Positions 1-9,301 are shown, numbered from the stretch's first letter. The stretch: DNA of 64,000 nucleotides from Pseudomonas sp. BN411 (GCF_029871235.1 NZ_SSOM01000061.1:20658-84657); one strand, 5' to 3'. Numbers and translations: made by a program. The notes: generated by a model not told the origin, from the letters alone.

Positions 1-927
1 GAGCTCTATCCGCTGATGCGCTGGCGCATGCGTCGTGCGGCCAATGGCCAGGGCATTTACCAGCAGCTGGCGCGCTTCGGCTTCGAGCAGCAGGAAGTGA
101 TCCAGCGCGTCTTGCAGGCGGTACGCGATCAGGGCCCGCTGGGTGCCGGTGCCCTGAGTACGCGGGAAGAGCGAGCCGGCCCCTGGTGGGACTGGAGCGC
201 GGAAAAGCACGCCATGGAATGGCTGTTCGCTGCGGGTGAAGTGACGGTCGCCGGGCGTCGGGGCTTCGAGCGCCTCTACGACCTGCCTGAGCGGGTGATT
301 CCCGCTGACATCCTGAACCAGCCTGATATGCCCGAGGCCGATGCCCAGCGCCAGTTGCTGCTGCGCGCCGCCCAGGCCCTTGGCGTGGCCACCGAGCGGG
401 ATCTGCGGGACTACTACCGGCTCGATACCGGCGACAGCCAGGCGCGTCTGGCCGAGCTGGTGGAGGAGGGCGCGCTGCAACAGGTCCAGGTCAATGGCTG
501 GAAACAGCCGGCCTACTGCCTGGGCGAGCCCAAAGCGCCGCGCAAGGTTCGCGCCAGTGCATTGCTGTCGCCCTTCGATTCGCTGATCTGGGAGCGGGCG
601 CGCACGGAGCGCCTGTTCGACTTCCGCTATCGCCTGGAAATCTACACGCCACAACACAAGCGCCAGTACGGTTACTACGTGCTGCCCTTCCTGCACGACG
701 AGCGCCTTGCTGCGCGAGTGGACCTGCGCGCTGAACGCGCCCAGGACCGCCTGGCGGTGCATGCACTGCATGAGGAGGAGCACGGCCTGAGCGAGGCCGG
801 AATGCAGGCGCTGGCGGAGAACCTGCGAAGCATGGCGGACTGGCTGGGGTTGGGTGAGGTGGCGGTTACTTGCCGAAGGCCAGGAACGGTGCGGTTGCAG
901 GCGGGCCTGTCCGGGCTGGGGAGCTGA
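1..927 (+). CDS. YcaQ-like winged-helix DNA glycosylase family protein, 5' end cut by window
   Basis: The reading frame is open from base 1 and upstream of the first in-window ATG (base 16), so the gene starts outside the window; 308 C-terminal residues are visible, against about 400 for the family. The C-terminal part has the family-typical stretch LLSPFDSLIWERARTERLF followed by a tyrosine-rich segment and a conserved LPFLHDERLAARVDLRA region. These belong to the winged-helix HTH_42 family that includes E. coli YcaQ, a glycosylase that unhooks interstrand DNA crosslinks. The role in crosslink repair is inferred from the family. The gene is followed by a REP-like palindrome rather than another gene on this strand. 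Confidence 0.8.
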   Translation, partial: ELYPLMRWRMRRAANGQGIYQQLARFGFEQQEVIQRVLQAVRDQGPLGAGALSTREERAGPWWDWSAEKHAMEWLFAAGEVTVAGRRGFERLYDLPERVIPADILNQPDMPEADAQRQLLLRAAQALGVATERDLRDYYRLDTGDSQARLAELVEEGALQQVQVNGWKQPAYCLGEPKAPRKVRASALLSPFDSLIWERARTERLFDFRYRLEIYTPQHKRQYGYYVLPFLHDERLAARVDLRAERAQDRLAVHALHEEEHGLSEAGMQALAENLRSMADWLGLGEVAVTCRRPGTVRLQAGLSGLGS

Positions 928-935
928 TGGGTCTT

Positions 936-1025
936 TGTGGGGGCGAATTCATTCGCTATGTAGGCCTGCCTTGTCAGCCGACATGGGCTGCTTTGCAGCC
1001 CTTGGCGAATGAATTCGCCCCCACA
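936..1025. repeat. REP-like palindromic element, copy 1 (paired arms)
   Basis: The 21-base arm beginning TGTGGGGGCGAATTCATTCG at 936 recurs as its reverse complement ending at 1025, with an inner stem GGGCTGC/GCAGCCC between them. The same arm occurs at 5435 and 8424. It lies between two convergent genes, the usual place for Pseudomonas REP/BIME elements. Confidence 0.85.
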
Positions 1026-1039
1026 GAAAAAGCGACGTC

Positions 1040-2389
1040 CTAGCGGCGTATCTGCTTCAGCGTTTCGGCGATCAGGAAGGCCAGTTCCAGAGACTGGTCG
1101 GCGTTCAGGCGCGGGTCGCAGTGGGTGTGGTAGCGGTCGGAGAGGGCGTCTTCAGTGATGGGGCGGGCGCCGCCGATGCATTCGGTGACGTTCTGCCCGG
1201 TCATCTCGATATGGATGCCGCCCGCGTAGCTGCCCTCGGCCCGATGCACCTCGAAGAACTGCTTCACCTCGCCGAGGATGGCGGCGAAGTCGCGGGTCTT
1301 GTAGCCGCTTGAGGCCTTGATGGTGTTGCCATGCATGGGGTCGGAACTCCACAGCACCTTGCGGCCTTCGCGTTCGACGGTGCGGATCAGGCGGGGCAGG
1401 TGCTCGCCGACCTTTTCGGCACCCATACGCACGATCAGGTTGATGCGGCCCGGGTCGTTGTCCGGGTTGAGGATATCGATCAGGCGGATCAGTTCTTCGC
1501 CGTCCATGCTCGGTCCGACCTTGACCCCGATGGGGTTGCCGACGCCACGCATGAACTCCACGTGGGCGCCATCCAGTTGGCGAGTGCGGTCGCCGATCCA
1601 GAGCATGTGTGCGGAGCAGTCGTACCAGCCACCAGTGAGGCTGTCGCGGCGCACGAATGCCTGCTCGTAGTTCAGCAGCAGCGCTTCGTGGGCGGTGAAG
1701 AAGCTGGCTTCGCGCAGTTGCGGCGCGCTATCCAGGCCGCACGCGCGCATGAAGGCCAGGGCTTCGTCGATGCGGCCGGCCAGTTGGCTGTACTTCTCGG
1801 TCAGCGCCGAGTTGGCGATGAAGTCCAGGTTCCACTGATGCACCTGGTGCACGTCGGCGAAACCGCCCTGGGCGAACGCGCGCAGCAGGTTGAGGCTGGC
1901 GGTGGACTGGTGATAGGCCTGCAGCAGGCGCTCCGGATCCGGAACGCGGCTGGTGGAGTCGAAGCCGATGCCATTGACGATGTCGCCGCGGTAGGCCGGC
2001 AGGGTGATGTCGCCCTGGGTTTCGTTGCCGGAAGAGCGCGGCTTGGCGAACTGGCCGGCCATGCGCCCCACCTTCACCACTGGGCAGCCGGCGGCGAAGG
2101 TCATGACGATGGCCATTTGCAGCAGCACCTTGAAGGTGTCGCGGATCTTGGCGGCGGAGAACTCCGCGAAGCTTTCAGCGCAGTCGCCGCCCTGGAGCAG
2201 GAAGGCGCGGCCTTCGGTGACCTCGGCGAACTGGCGGCGCAGCTCGCGCGCTTCGCCGGCGAACACCAGGGGCGGGAAGCTCGCCAGGGTATGCTCGACG
2301 TGCGCCAGCTTGGCGGCGTCCGGGTACTCGGGCTGTTGCTGGATGGGTTTGTCCCTCCAGCTTTCAGGGCTCCATTCTTGGCTGCTCAT
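1040..2389 (-). CDS. Class II 3-deoxy-7-phosphoheptulonate (DAHP) synthase
   Basis: A 449-residue protein, the normal length for plant-type (class II) DAHP synthases, which condense erythrose-4-phosphate and phosphoenolpyruvate in the first step of the shikimate pathway. Recognisable stretches are [11 protein letters not shown] (about residues 65-75), [15 protein letters not shown], the [12 protein letters not shown] region, [27 protein letters not shown] and [14 protein letters not shown]; the last four hold the phosphate- and metal-binding residues of the family. The ATG at 2389 was chosen because the protein then begins [15 protein letters not shown] as in homologues. The open frame continues upstream to 2584 without recognisable homology. 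It ends convergently with the YcaQ-like gene across a REP element. Confidence 0.93.
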   Translation of the reverse strand: MSSQEWSPESWRDKPIQQQPEYPDAAKLAHVEHTLASFPPLVFAGEARELRRQFAEVTEGRAFLLQGGDCAESFAEFSAAKIRDTFKVLLQMAIVMTFAAGCPVVKVGRMAGQFAKPRSSGNETQGDITLPAYRGDIVNGIGFDSTSRVPDPERLLQAYHQSTASLNLLRAFAQGGFADVHQVHQWNLDFIANSALTEKYSQLAGRIDEALAFMRACGLDSAPQLREASFFTAHEALLLNYEQAFVRRDSLTGGWYDCSAHMLWIGDRTRQLDGAHVEFMRGVGNPIGVKVGPSMDGEELIRLIDILNPDNDPGRINLIVRMGAEKVGEHLPRLIRTVEREGRKVLWSSDPMHGNTIKASSGYKTRDFAAILGEVKQFFEVHRAEGSYAGGIHIEMTGQNVTECIGGARPITEDALSDRYHTHCDPRLNADQSLELAFLIAETLKQIRR

Positions 2390-2453
2390 CAGGGTCTCGA
2401 TTCGGCGGCTTGCGGTAGATGAGCCATGGTAACCGAAAGGCCCCGAGGCGGCG

Positions 2454-3176
2454 CTAGGCGCGCCAGCAGAGGAGCACACCGCAGAGGCAGAGCAGCAGGT
2501 GGATGGCGGTGCGGAAATGTGCTTCGGCCAGGCGCTGGTGCAGGTACTCCCCGGCCAGCGCGCCGACCAGGAGCAGCGGCGCATAGGTGGCGATGCGCGG
2601 CAGCGCGGGTGCCAGGCTGCCGTCGTAGAGGTAGGCCAGGGTCAGCAGGCTGTTGAGGCCGAACCAGACGCAGAGCAGGGTGGCGCGCAGGCGTGCCTTG
2701 TCCAGCGCGGTGCCGGCCAAGGCATGGACCAGCAGGGGGCCGCCGGAAGCGAACAGACCATGGCTGATGCCCGCCGCGCCGGTCTGCAGGCGCGTCATCC
2801 AGGCCGGCGTACGGCCACGGGGCGCACCGCGCAGCAATTCGCGCAGGGCGAACCAGAGGATCAGTAGGCCGAAGCCCAGCTTCATCAGACCGTCATCCAG
2901 CCAGGGCCGGAGGCCGTAGCCGATCGAAGTGCCGATGAGCATGCCGGGCAGGATGGTGGCGAGCAGCAGGCGCCACTGCACCAGGCGGCGATTGCGCCAG
3001 GCGAGGAAGCCGCTCATGAGGATGTTCAGCGGCACGAGAACCGGCAGCAGGTCATGGATCGGCAGCAGCAGGGCGCCCAACGATAGAGCGACGATGGTGC
3101 TGCCGAAACCGGTGATGGCTTCCAGGGTGTAGGCAAGGAGGATGAACAGCGCTAGCCAGAGCCAGGCGTCACTCAT
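2454..3176 (-). CDS. TauE/SafE-family membrane anion exporter
   Basis: A 240-residue, very hydrophobic protein with about seven to eight predicted membrane segments. It starts with a first helix of the form [27 protein letters not shown]; the ITGFG motif is the hallmark of the TauE/SafE (DUF81) fold. A second half-repeat, [20 protein letters not shown], is the matching internal repeat. Family members export sulfite, sulfoacetate or other small organic anions; the substrate here cannot be told. Its ATG overlaps the TGA of the upstream flavoprotein gene (ATGA at 3173-3176), so the two are probably translated together. Confidence 0.88.
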   Translation of the reverse strand: MSDAWLWLALFILLAYTLEAITGFGSTIVALSLGALLLPIHDLLPVLVPLNILMSGFLAWRNRRLVQWRLLLATILPGMLIGTSIGYGLRPWLDDGLMKLGFGLLILWFALRELLRGAPRGRTPAWMTRLQTGAAGISHGLFASGGPLLVHALAGTALDKARLRATLLCVWFGLNSLLTLAYLYDGSLAPALPRIATYAPLLLVGALAGEYLHQRLAEAHFRTAIHLLLCLCGVLLCWRA

Positions 3177-4507
3177 GTCCCGGCCGGGACGCCGGCGAAG
3201 GGCTGGACGCCTTCCAGGCCCTGGCTGAGCTCGGCGATGTGTTGCCTCACCTGGTTGCGGTAGCTGTCCTTGTGCACGTAGTAGGCCATGCGCTCCAGCT
3301 CCAGGTAGGCGTAACCGCCATCGAGGCGCTGGCTGGCGCGTTCGGCCTTGAGCGCACGGAAGCGATCAGCCTGCGCACTGCGGGCCTGCTGCTGGCGGAT
3401 GTACAGGGCCACCAGTTCTGCCTGTTCCGCGCGGCCCTGCCAGCCCAGGCCTGAAGCCTCGACCATGCCCATCATGAACAGGTCGTCGTACTCGGGATGG
3501 AAGATGTTCAGGTAGAGCTGCGGGGCGCCAGCGCGCTCGGGCCAGTTCAGCTGGGCGCGGTCGATGAAGGGATAGTCCAGCTTGTAGCCGGTGGCCTGGA
3601 GGATCAGGTCGTATTCGGCCTGGCGGCCATCGCTGAAGGTCACGCGGTGGCCTTCGACCTGCGTGATGTCCGGACGCGCCTTGATGTCGCCATGACCCAG
3701 GTGGTGGAGCACCAGGGAGTTCATCACCGGGTGGGATTCGTAGAGCTTGTAGTCCGGGTCGGGAAGGCCGTAGTGCGAAGGCTTGCCGACCAGCGCGCGC
3801 ACCAGCAGGCCATCGACCAGTTGCTTGAGCCGACGCGGGAGCTTCACGGCGCCGCCGAAGGTATCGGTGGGGCGGCCGAGGAGGAACTTGGGCAGGAAGT
3901 AGTAGCCACGGCGCACCGAGAGGTCGACCGAGGCGGCGCGATGCACGGCGTCGACGGCGATGTCGCAGGCCGAGTTGCCGCAGCCCACCAGCAGGACCCG
4001 CTTGCCGTCGAACATGGCTGGCGAGCGATATTCGGCCGAGTGCAGCAATTCACCGTCGAAGTGGCCGGGTAGGTCGGGCCGATTGGGTGTGTGCAAGGTG
4101 CCATTGGCGATCAGCACTCCGTCGAAATGGCTTTCGCGACGCTGGCCGTCCTGCTCGGTGATCAGCTTCCAGCCGCGCTCCAGGCGTTCCAGGTGCAGCA
4201 CGCGGGTATTGAAGCGGAAGTGTTTGTAGAGGTCGAAATGCCGGGCGTAGTCGCGGAAGTAGCGGCGCATTTCGCTGTGATGCGGGTAGGGTGCCACGTC
4301 GGCATCCATGGGGAATTCGCTGAACTCGGTGGTGTGCTTCGACGAGATCAGGTGCGCCGAGTCGTACATGGTGCTGTGGGGATTGTCGATGTCCCACAGT
4401 CCGCCGACATCGCCATTCAGCTCGAAGCCGACGAAGGGAATGCCATGTTTCTGCAGTTGGCGGGCACTGCACAGACCCATGGGGCCCGCGCCGATGATGG
4501 CGTACAT
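3173..4507 (-). CDS. Flavin-containing monooxygenase (FMO-like)
   Basis: A 444-residue cytoplasmic flavoprotein. The N-terminus MYAIIGAGPMGLCSARQL is an FAD-binding GxGxxG Rossmann motif. A second nucleotide fold, KRVLLVGCGNSACDIAVD, near residue 165 binds NADPH, and LQATGYKLDYPF is the ATG-type motif found in class B monooxygenases. An FMO-type identifying stretch is present just before the second fold (FDGELLHSAEYR). Such enzymes oxygenate soft nucleophiles or ketones; the substrate is unknown. The start at 4507 gives a family-like N-terminus; a longer frame to 5017 is antisense to the next gene and was not used. It is co-transcribed with the TauE-like exporter through an ATGA overlap. Confidence 0.85.
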   Translation of the reverse strand: MYAIIGAGPMGLCSARQLQKHGIPFVGFELNGDVGGLWDIDNPHSTMYDSAHLISSKHTTEFSEFPMDADVAPYPHHSEMRRYFRDYARHFDLYKHFRFNTRVLHLERLERGWKLITEQDGQRRESHFDGVLIANGTLHTPNRPDLPGHFDGELLHSAEYRSPAMFDGKRVLLVGCGNSACDIAVDAVHRAASVDLSVRRGYYFLPKFLLGRPTDTFGGAVKLPRRLKQLVDGLLVRALVGKPSHYGLPDPDYKLYESHPVMNSLVLHHLGHGDIKARPDITQVEGHRVTFSDGRQAEYDLILQATGYKLDYPFIDRAQLNWPERAGAPQLYLNIFHPEYDDLFMMGMVEASGLGWQGRAEQAELVALYIRQQQARSAQADRFRALKAERASQRLDGGYAYLELERMAYYVHKDSYRNQVRQHIAELSQGLEGVQPFAGVPAGT

Positions 4508-4674
4508 GCTGGATTCGACCTCTGCGCTGTTATTCTTGTGCGGTTTTTCGCCCCTGGGGCGCGCGGTTCGGATTATGCCGGGAGCACAGGCTCCGGCTTC
4601 AATGGCAATAGGCGCCGGTGCAGCGCCGGGTTGGTGCGAAATGTCAGCGCCGGCCTTGAAGGAGTGATGACTTG

Positions 4675-5421
4675 ATGTCCGAGGAGCGCCTGCTCGCGGA
4701 AGTGCATGATGATTTCGGCGTGATCCGCGTCTACGAAGTCGGCCCCTATCGCATCCTCGAATTCGGCGAGGCGGTGGAGCAAAGCTGTGTCTTCGTGGCC
4801 GATCCGGCCTGGCTGGAATACGACTACACCCGCGCCATGCTGCTGGGCGCGTTGTGCCACGATGCGCCGGAAAGCGCGTTGTTCCTCGGTCTGGGCGCCG
4901 GCACCCTGACCCAGGCGTGCCTGAAGTTCCTGCCGCTGGAAGACGTGGAAGTGATCGAGCTGCGCCCCGATGTGCCGCGCCTGGCCATGGAGTACCTGGG
5001 GCTGACCGACGACCCACGGCTGTACGTGCGCATCGGCGATGCCCTGGAGCTGCTCGACAGCGCCGAGCCTGCGGACCTGATCTTCGTCGATCTCTATACC
5101 GACCAGGGGCCGGGTGTCGGCCACCTGGCCTGGAACTTCCTCGGAGCCTGCCAGAAGCGCCTCAGCCCTGGCGGTTGGCTGGTGATCAACCAGTGGGCGG
5201 CGGATGACGGCAAGCCCCTTGGCGCCGCCCTGCTGCGCGGGTTGTTCCATCGCCATTACTGGGAGTGCCCGGTGAAGGAGGGCAATGTGGTGCTCTTCGT
5301 GCCGGCTGACCTCGAACAGACACTGGACCTCGGCGCGCTCAAGGCCAGGGCCGACGCACTGGCCCCTGTGCTGGGCTATTCGCTGCAATCGCTGCTGAAT
5401 GTCGTGCGGCCGGCGAGTTAG
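4675..5421 (+). CDS. Spermidine-synthase-like methyltransferase-fold protein
   Basis: A 248-residue protein with a SpeE-type Rossmann fold: ALFLGLGAGTLTQACLKF (about residues 63-80) is the glycine-rich nucleotide loop, VEVIELRPDVPRLA carries the acidic strand end, and ADLIFVDLYTDQGPG the D-containing strand. Bacterial members of this short subfamily usually lack the N-terminal beta domain of true spermidine synthase, and their activity is mostly unproven. The start is ambiguous: AAGGAG at 4659-4664 serves either TTG at 4672 or ATG at 4675; I chose ATG. The gene is divergent from the FMO gene. Confidence 0.82.
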   Translation: MSEERLLAEVHDDFGVIRVYEVGPYRILEFGEAVEQSCVFVADPAWLEYDYTRAMLLGALCHDAPESALFLGLGAGTLTQACLKFLPLEDVEVIELRPDVPRLAMEYLGLTDDPRLYVRIGDALELLDSAEPADLIFVDLYTDQGPGVGHLAWNFLGACQKRLSPGGWLVINQWAADDGKPLGAALLRGLFHRHYWECPVKEGNVVLFVPADLEQTLDLGALKARADALAPVLGYSLQSLLNVVRPAS

Positions 5422-5434
5422 TCGGGCGGTTTCC

Positions 5435-5480
5435 TGTGGGGGCGAATTCATTCGCCAAGGGCTGCGAAGCAGCCCCATCG
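5435..5480. repeat. REP-like element, copy 2 (single arm)
   Basis: The arm TGTGGGGGCGAATTCATTCG at 5435 is followed by the inner stem GGGCTGCGAAGCAGCCC, but the closing reverse-complement arm seen in the copies at 936 and 8424 is missing. It is therefore a half or decayed copy between two convergent genes. Confidence 0.8.
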
Positions 5481-5506
5481 ATGGGAGCGATCAGGCGTTG
5501 GGCCAG

Positions 5507-6298
5507 TCATTTCCCTTTGAAGTGCCCGTCGCGCCGTTCCAGCATGGCCCGCAGCCCTTCCTTGGCATCCTCGGACTCCAGCAGGCGCTTGGCCTCGGCC
5601 GGCAGGGCGGCGGCCGCGGCCTTTTCGCCTTCGTCGAGGGTCTGGCGCGCGGAGGCCAGTGTGGCGCGGACTCCCAGTGGCGCCTGGGCGGCTACCCGTT
5701 CCGCCAGCCAGATGGCGCGGGGTAGCAGGTCTTCGGGCGGCAACACTTCCTGGACCAGCCCCAGGCGATAGGCTTCGTGCGCGTCGAACTCATCCCCCGT
5801 GAGCAGCCAGCGCATGGCATTGCCCCAGCCGGCGATCTGGTGCAGGCGCAGCGTGGCGCCGCCGAAGGGGAAAATGCCGCGCTGCACTTCCAACTGCGCG
5901 AAGCGGGTAGTACTGGCGCAGAGGTTGATGTCCGCCGCCAGCATGAGTTCGATGCCGATGGTGTAGCAGTAGCCCTGCACGGCGACCATCAGCGGCTTGG
6001 TCGGACGCGGGCCGCCGAAGGTGCCCCAGGGGTCCACGGAGCCGGCCGGCATCTTCCAGCCCTGTTTGAAGGCCTCCCCGACGCTGGCCAGGTCGAGCCC
6101 GGCGGTGAAGTGCTCGCCATGGGCGAAGACCAGCGCGCAGCGCGCATTGTCGTCCCGTTCGTACTCGCCCAATGCCAGGACCAGGTCGTCCAGCATCGCC
6201 TGGTCGAAGGCATTGCGCTTGGTCGTGCGGTCAAGGCCGATCAGCATGATGTGGCCGCGCTTTTCACGACTGACGCGGCCGGCGGAACTGGTGGACAT
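5507..6298 (-). CDS. Crotonase-family enoyl-CoA hydratase/isomerase
   Basis: A 263-residue member of the crotonase superfamily. FAHGEHFTAGLDLASV (about residues 62-77) and the GYCYTIGIELMLAADINL segment correspond to the two oxyanion-hole loops. RGIFPFGGATLRLHQIAGWGNAMRWLLTGDEFDAHEAYRLGLVQEV is the family core. The usual second-loop GG is replaced by TIG, and the catalytic glutamates of true hydratases are not clearly present, so an isomerase or hydrolase-type reaction is possible. It starts at ATG 6298, with AGGAGG-like bases about 15-20 nt upstream. It is a single gene, divergent from deaD. Confidence 0.85.
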   Translation of the reverse strand: MSTSSAGRVSREKRGHIMLIGLDRTTKRNAFDQAMLDDLVLALGEYERDDNARCALVFAHGEHFTAGLDLASVGEAFKQGWKMPAGSVDPWGTFGGPRPTKPLMVAVQGYCYTIGIELMLAADINLCASTTRFAQLEVQRGIFPFGGATLRLHQIAGWGNAMRWLLTGDEFDAHEAYRLGLVQEVLPPEDLLPRAIWLAERVAAQAPLGVRATLASARQTLDEGEKAAAAALPAEAKRLLESEDAKEGLRAMLERRDGHFKGK

Positions 6299-6414
6299 GG
6301 ATGGCTTTCCTTCGTGGGAATGACAGGAGGGCAGGTGGGATATAGACCCGCGAAATGGGCTTGTCCATTGCCGCGCGCCGTCTGGCGGAGAGGAAGCTGG
6401 GGTGCCGAAAAAGC

Positions 6415-6444
6415 TGCACGCGAGCAAGATTTTTCCTGTATGAT
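6415..6444 (+). promoter_or_regulatory. Candidate deaD promoter ahead of a long leader
   Basis: A good -10-like hexamer TATGAT lies at 6439-6444; the -35 region near 6415-6420 (TGCACG) is poor. If used, the transcript would have an untranslated leader of about 215 nt before the deaD ATG. The 370-bp gap 6299-6668 otherwise shows no gene; it has short inverted repeats around 6490-6540 that may form leader hairpins. Confidence 0.35.
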
Positions 6445-6668
6445 GCGCGCCGGCCAATTGACGGCTCCGTTCAAGTACTGCGTTTTTTCCCGAGGCACTT
6501 TGCCTTCGGCTGCAAGTCCGCGCTGCGGGCTACCCTTGACGTTTCATCCATTCCCAATAAAGCGATCACGCAAATTCTCTACCAGGCTGCCAGGGCGACC
6601 CACAAGGTCCTTCACGGCATGTGCAGCTATGGAACAAGGGTCTTTGCGGATGCACATGAGGCAGACCC

Positions 6669-8345
6669 ATGACCCAGGAAATCGGCACTTTTGCCGCGCT
6701 CGGCATTCATCCCAATGTACTGGCCGCAATCACTGCGGTCGGCTATGAAGAGCCGTCCCCCATCCAGGCCCAGTCGATTCCGGTAATCCTTGCCGGTCAC
6801 GACATGATTGGCCAGGCCCAGACCGGTACCGGCAAGACTGCAGCCTTCGCGCTGCCGATCCTGTCGCGCATCGATCCGGCCAAACGAGAGCCGCAGGCGC
6901 TGATCCTGGCACCGACCCGCGAGCTCGCACTGCAAGTTGCTACCGCTTTCGAAACCTACGCCAAGCAGATGCCGGGCCTGAACGTGGTCGCCGTCTACGG
7001 TGGCGCGCCCATGGGTCCGCAGCTCAAGGCCCTGCGCCAGGGCGCCCAGGTGATCGTGGCGACCCCCGGCCGTCTCTGCGACCACCTGCGTCGCGATGAC
7101 AAGATGCTCGCCACCGTGCAGCAGCTGGTGCTGGACGAAGCGGACGAGATGCTCAAGCTCGGCTTCATGGACGACCTCGAAGTGATCTTCGAAGCCCTCC
7201 CGGAAAGCCGCCAGAGCGTGCTGTTCTCCGCTACCCTGCCGCCGTCGATCCGCTCGATCGCCGAGCGCCACCTGCGTAACCCGCAGCACGTCAAGATCGC
7301 TGCCAAGACCCAGACCGTGGCGCGCATCGAGCAGGCCCACCTGATGGTCCACGCCGACCAGAAGACCCCGGCTGTCCTGCGTCTGCTGGAAGTCGAGGAA
7401 TTCGACGCGCTGATCGCCTTCGTGCGCACCAAGCAAGCCACCCTGGATCTGGCCAGTGCCCTGGAAGCCAAAGGCTACAAGGCCGCTGCGCTGAACGGCG
7501 ACATCGCCCAGAACCAGCGTGAGCGCGTGATCGAGTCGCTGAAGGACGGCCGTCTGGACATCGTGGTCGCCACCGACGTGGCTGCTCGCGGTATTGACGT
7601 ACCGCGCATCACCCACGTGTTCAACGTGGACATGCCCTACGACCCGGAATCCTATGTGCACCGTATCGGCCGTACTGGCCGTGCCGGTCGCGATGGCCGT
7701 GCGCTGCTGCTGGTGACCCCGCGTGAGCGCCGCATGCTGCAGGTGATCGAGCGTGTGACCGGTCAGAAGGTCGCTGAAGTGCGCCTGCCCAACGCCCAGC
7801 AAGTGCTGGACGCGCGCATCAAGAAGCTGAACACCAGCCTCACCCCGCTGGTGGCCGAGGCCGATGCCAAGTACGGCGATCTGCTGGATCGTCTGGTGGC
7901 CGATATCGGTTGCACCCCGCGTGCCCTGGCTGCCGCGCTGCTGCAGCGTGCCACCAATGGCCAGGCCCTGAACCTGGCGGACGTGGAGCGCGAACAGCCC
8001 CTGGTGCCGAGCTTCCAGCCGCGCGAGCGCCGCGAGCGTGACGGTGCTGACCGTAGCGAGCGTGGTGAATACCGCGAGCGCCGTGCGCCGATGCCGCTGG
8101 GCGAAGGCCGTGTACGCTGCCGTACCGCGCTGGGTACCCGCGACGGTATCGCCGCGAAGAACCTGCTGGGCGCCATCCTCAACGAGGGCGGTATCGCTCG
8201 TGAGGCCATCGGTCGTATCCAGATTCGCGAAACCTTCAGCCTGATCGAGCTGCCGGAAGAAGGCCTCGACCGCCTGCTGGGCAAGCTGAAGGACACTCGC
8301 GTGGCCGGCAAACAGCTCAAGCTGCGCCGCTACCGCGAAGACTGA
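6669..8345 (+). CDS. deaD: DEAD-box ATP-dependent RNA helicase DeaD/CsdA
   Basis: A 558-residue RNA helicase. Motifs in order are: Q-motif GYEEPSPIQAQSIP (residues about 25-38), Walker A AQTGTGKT (about 50-57), PTRELALQ, VATPGRLCDHL, DEAD (about 156), SAT (about 186), and HRIGRTGRAGR (about 331). A C-terminal DbpA-type RNA-binding domain (about 480-555, GDGIAAKNLLGAILNEGGI) follows an arginine-rich linker. CsdA-type helicases unwind structured rRNA and mRNA and help ribosome assembly, especially in the cold. Length and order match the family. The gene stands alone, with a long leader and a strong terminator. P. aeruginosa carries the same gene in the same neighbourhood (PA2840, from memory). 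Confidence 0.96.
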   Translation: MTQEIGTFAALGIHPNVLAAITAVGYEEPSPIQAQSIPVILAGHDMIGQAQTGTGKTAAFALPILSRIDPAKREPQALILAPTRELALQVATAFETYAKQMPGLNVVAVYGGAPMGPQLKALRQGAQVIVATPGRLCDHLRRDDKMLATVQQLVLDEADEMLKLGFMDDLEVIFEALPESRQSVLFSATLPPSIRSIAERHLRNPQHVKIAAKTQTVARIEQAHLMVHADQKTPAVLRLLEVEEFDALIAFVRTKQATLDLASALEAKGYKAAALNGDIAQNQRERVIESLKDGRLDIVVATDVAARGIDVPRITHVFNVDMPYDPESYVHRIGRTGRAGRDGRALLLVTPRERRMLQVIERVTGQKVAEVRLPNAQQVLDARIKKLNTSLTPLVAEADAKYGDLLDRLVADIGCTPRALAAALLQRATNGQALNLADVEREQPLVPSFQPRERRERDGADRSERGEYRERRAPMPLGEGRVRCRTALGTRDGIAAKNLLGAILNEGGIAREAIGRIQIRETFSLIELPEEGLDRLLGKLKDTRVAGKQLKLRRYRED

Positions 8346-8365
8346 AGCGCGATGCTGTAAAACGA

Positions 8366-8394
8366 AAAAGCCCCGCAATTGCGGGGCTTTTTTG
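8366..8394 (+). terminator. Rho-independent terminator of deaD
   Basis: The stem AAAAGCCCCGC / GCGGGGCTTTT with an AATT loop is followed by a T run, starting 21 bases after the deaD stop. Confidence 0.95.
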
Positions 8395-8423
8395 TGTCTG
8401 GCGGGCGAGTGAATGGTTGACCT

Positions 8424-8520
8424 TGTGGGGGCGAATTCATTCGCTAGGGGTTGCGAAGCAGCCCCCGGCGACGCTGAGGGCAGCCCTGCGGACTGCATGG
8501 CGAATGAATTCGCCCCTACA
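8424..8520. repeat. REP-like palindromic element, copy 3 (paired arms)
   Basis: The arm TGTGGGGGCGAATTCATTCG at 8424 is matched by the inverted arm GCGAATGAATTCGCCCCTACA ending at 8520 (one mismatch to the other copies), with a GC-rich middle. It sits between the convergent deaD and dioxygenase genes. Confidence 0.85.
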
Positions 8521-8533
8521 AGAGCATCGCTGC

Positions 8534-9301
8534 TCAGTCGAATCGATAGATATCCATCCCCAGCGCCCCCAGGGTGAAGCCGCTGTGCACCAGGCCGAAG
8601 CGGCTGCCGGCACCGCGGGCGAAGTAGAGCGGCAGCAGATGCTCGTCCCGTGGATGGTTGCGCGCGGCGTGGGGCGCGAGGCTGCGGTAGTCGTGCAGGG
8701 CGGCTTCGTCGTTGGCCTCGAGGTGTTCCACCATCCAGTCGCGGAATTCCTTGGCCCAGGGGGTGACCACGTCGGGACCGGCGCGCCAGTTCAGTTCGCC
8801 CAGGTTGTGGGTGATGCTGCCCGAACCGATCAGCAGGATGCCGCGTTCCCGCAGGCTCGCCAGGGCCTGGCCGATGCGAGTCTGGAATGCAGGGCCCAGG
8901 CGACTGGGTAGCGACAGCTGGACCACCGGGATATCGGCCTCGGGGTACATCAGCGTCAACGGCACCCAGGTACCATGGTCGAATGGGCGTTCCGGGTCGA
9001 CCCCGGCAGGAAAGCCGGCTTCGGTCAGCAGGCCGGCGATTTCCTCGGCCAGCTGCGGTGCGCCGGGTGCCGGGTATTGCACGGCGTAGAGCGGCGGTGG
9101 GAAGCCGTAGAAGTCGTGCCAGGTTTCCGGATGCGGGCTGCCGCTGAGCAGTAGCTGACTGCTCTCCCAGTGGGCGGAAACGACCAGGATCGCCTTGGGA
9201 CGCGGCAGGGAGTCGGCCAGGGCCTTGAGCGCCGGACCGCTTTCACCGGGCTCCAGGGCGAGCATGGGAGAGCCGTGGGAGATGTAGAGGCTGGGTAGCA
9301 T
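8534..9301 (-). CDS. ygiD: 4,5-DOPA-extradiol-type (LigB-family) dioxygenase
   Basis: A 255-residue protein of the YgiD/DODA class III extradiol dioxygenase family. Zinc or iron ligands are visible in SLYISHGSPMLALEP (His about 10), VSAHWES (His about 46) and RPFDHGTWVPL (His about 111), and the family ending GSGSITHNLGELNW follows. Bacterial YgiD can open DOPA or other catechol rings, but the physiological substrate is often unknown. The start at ATG 9301 gives MLPSLYISHGSP as in homologues; the frame extends 11 codons further upstream. Confidence 0.88.
   Translation of the reverse strand: MLPSLYISHGSPMLALEPGESGPALKALADSLPRPKAILVVSAHWESSQLLLSGSPHPETWHDFYGFPPPLYAVQYPAPGAPQLAEEIAGLLTEAGFPAGVDPERPFDHGTWVPLTLMYPEADIPVVQLSLPSRLGPAFQTRIGQALASLRERGILLIGSGSITHNLGELNWRAGPDVVTPWAKEFRDWMVEHLEANDEAALHDYRSLAPHAARNHPRDEHLLPLYFARGAGSRFGLVHSGFTLGALGMDIYRFD

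Noticed and set aside
1331..2422. Long plus-strand open frame (363 codons) opposite the DAHP synthase gene
   Set aside because: Low-complexity Ala/Gly/Val/Gln composition typical of the antisense of a high-GC gene; the minus strand encodes a well-conserved enzyme.
6627..8498. 623-codon minus-strand open frame opposite deaD
   Set aside because: It mirrors the helicase codons, contains no family motif and runs through the deaD terminator and a REP element.
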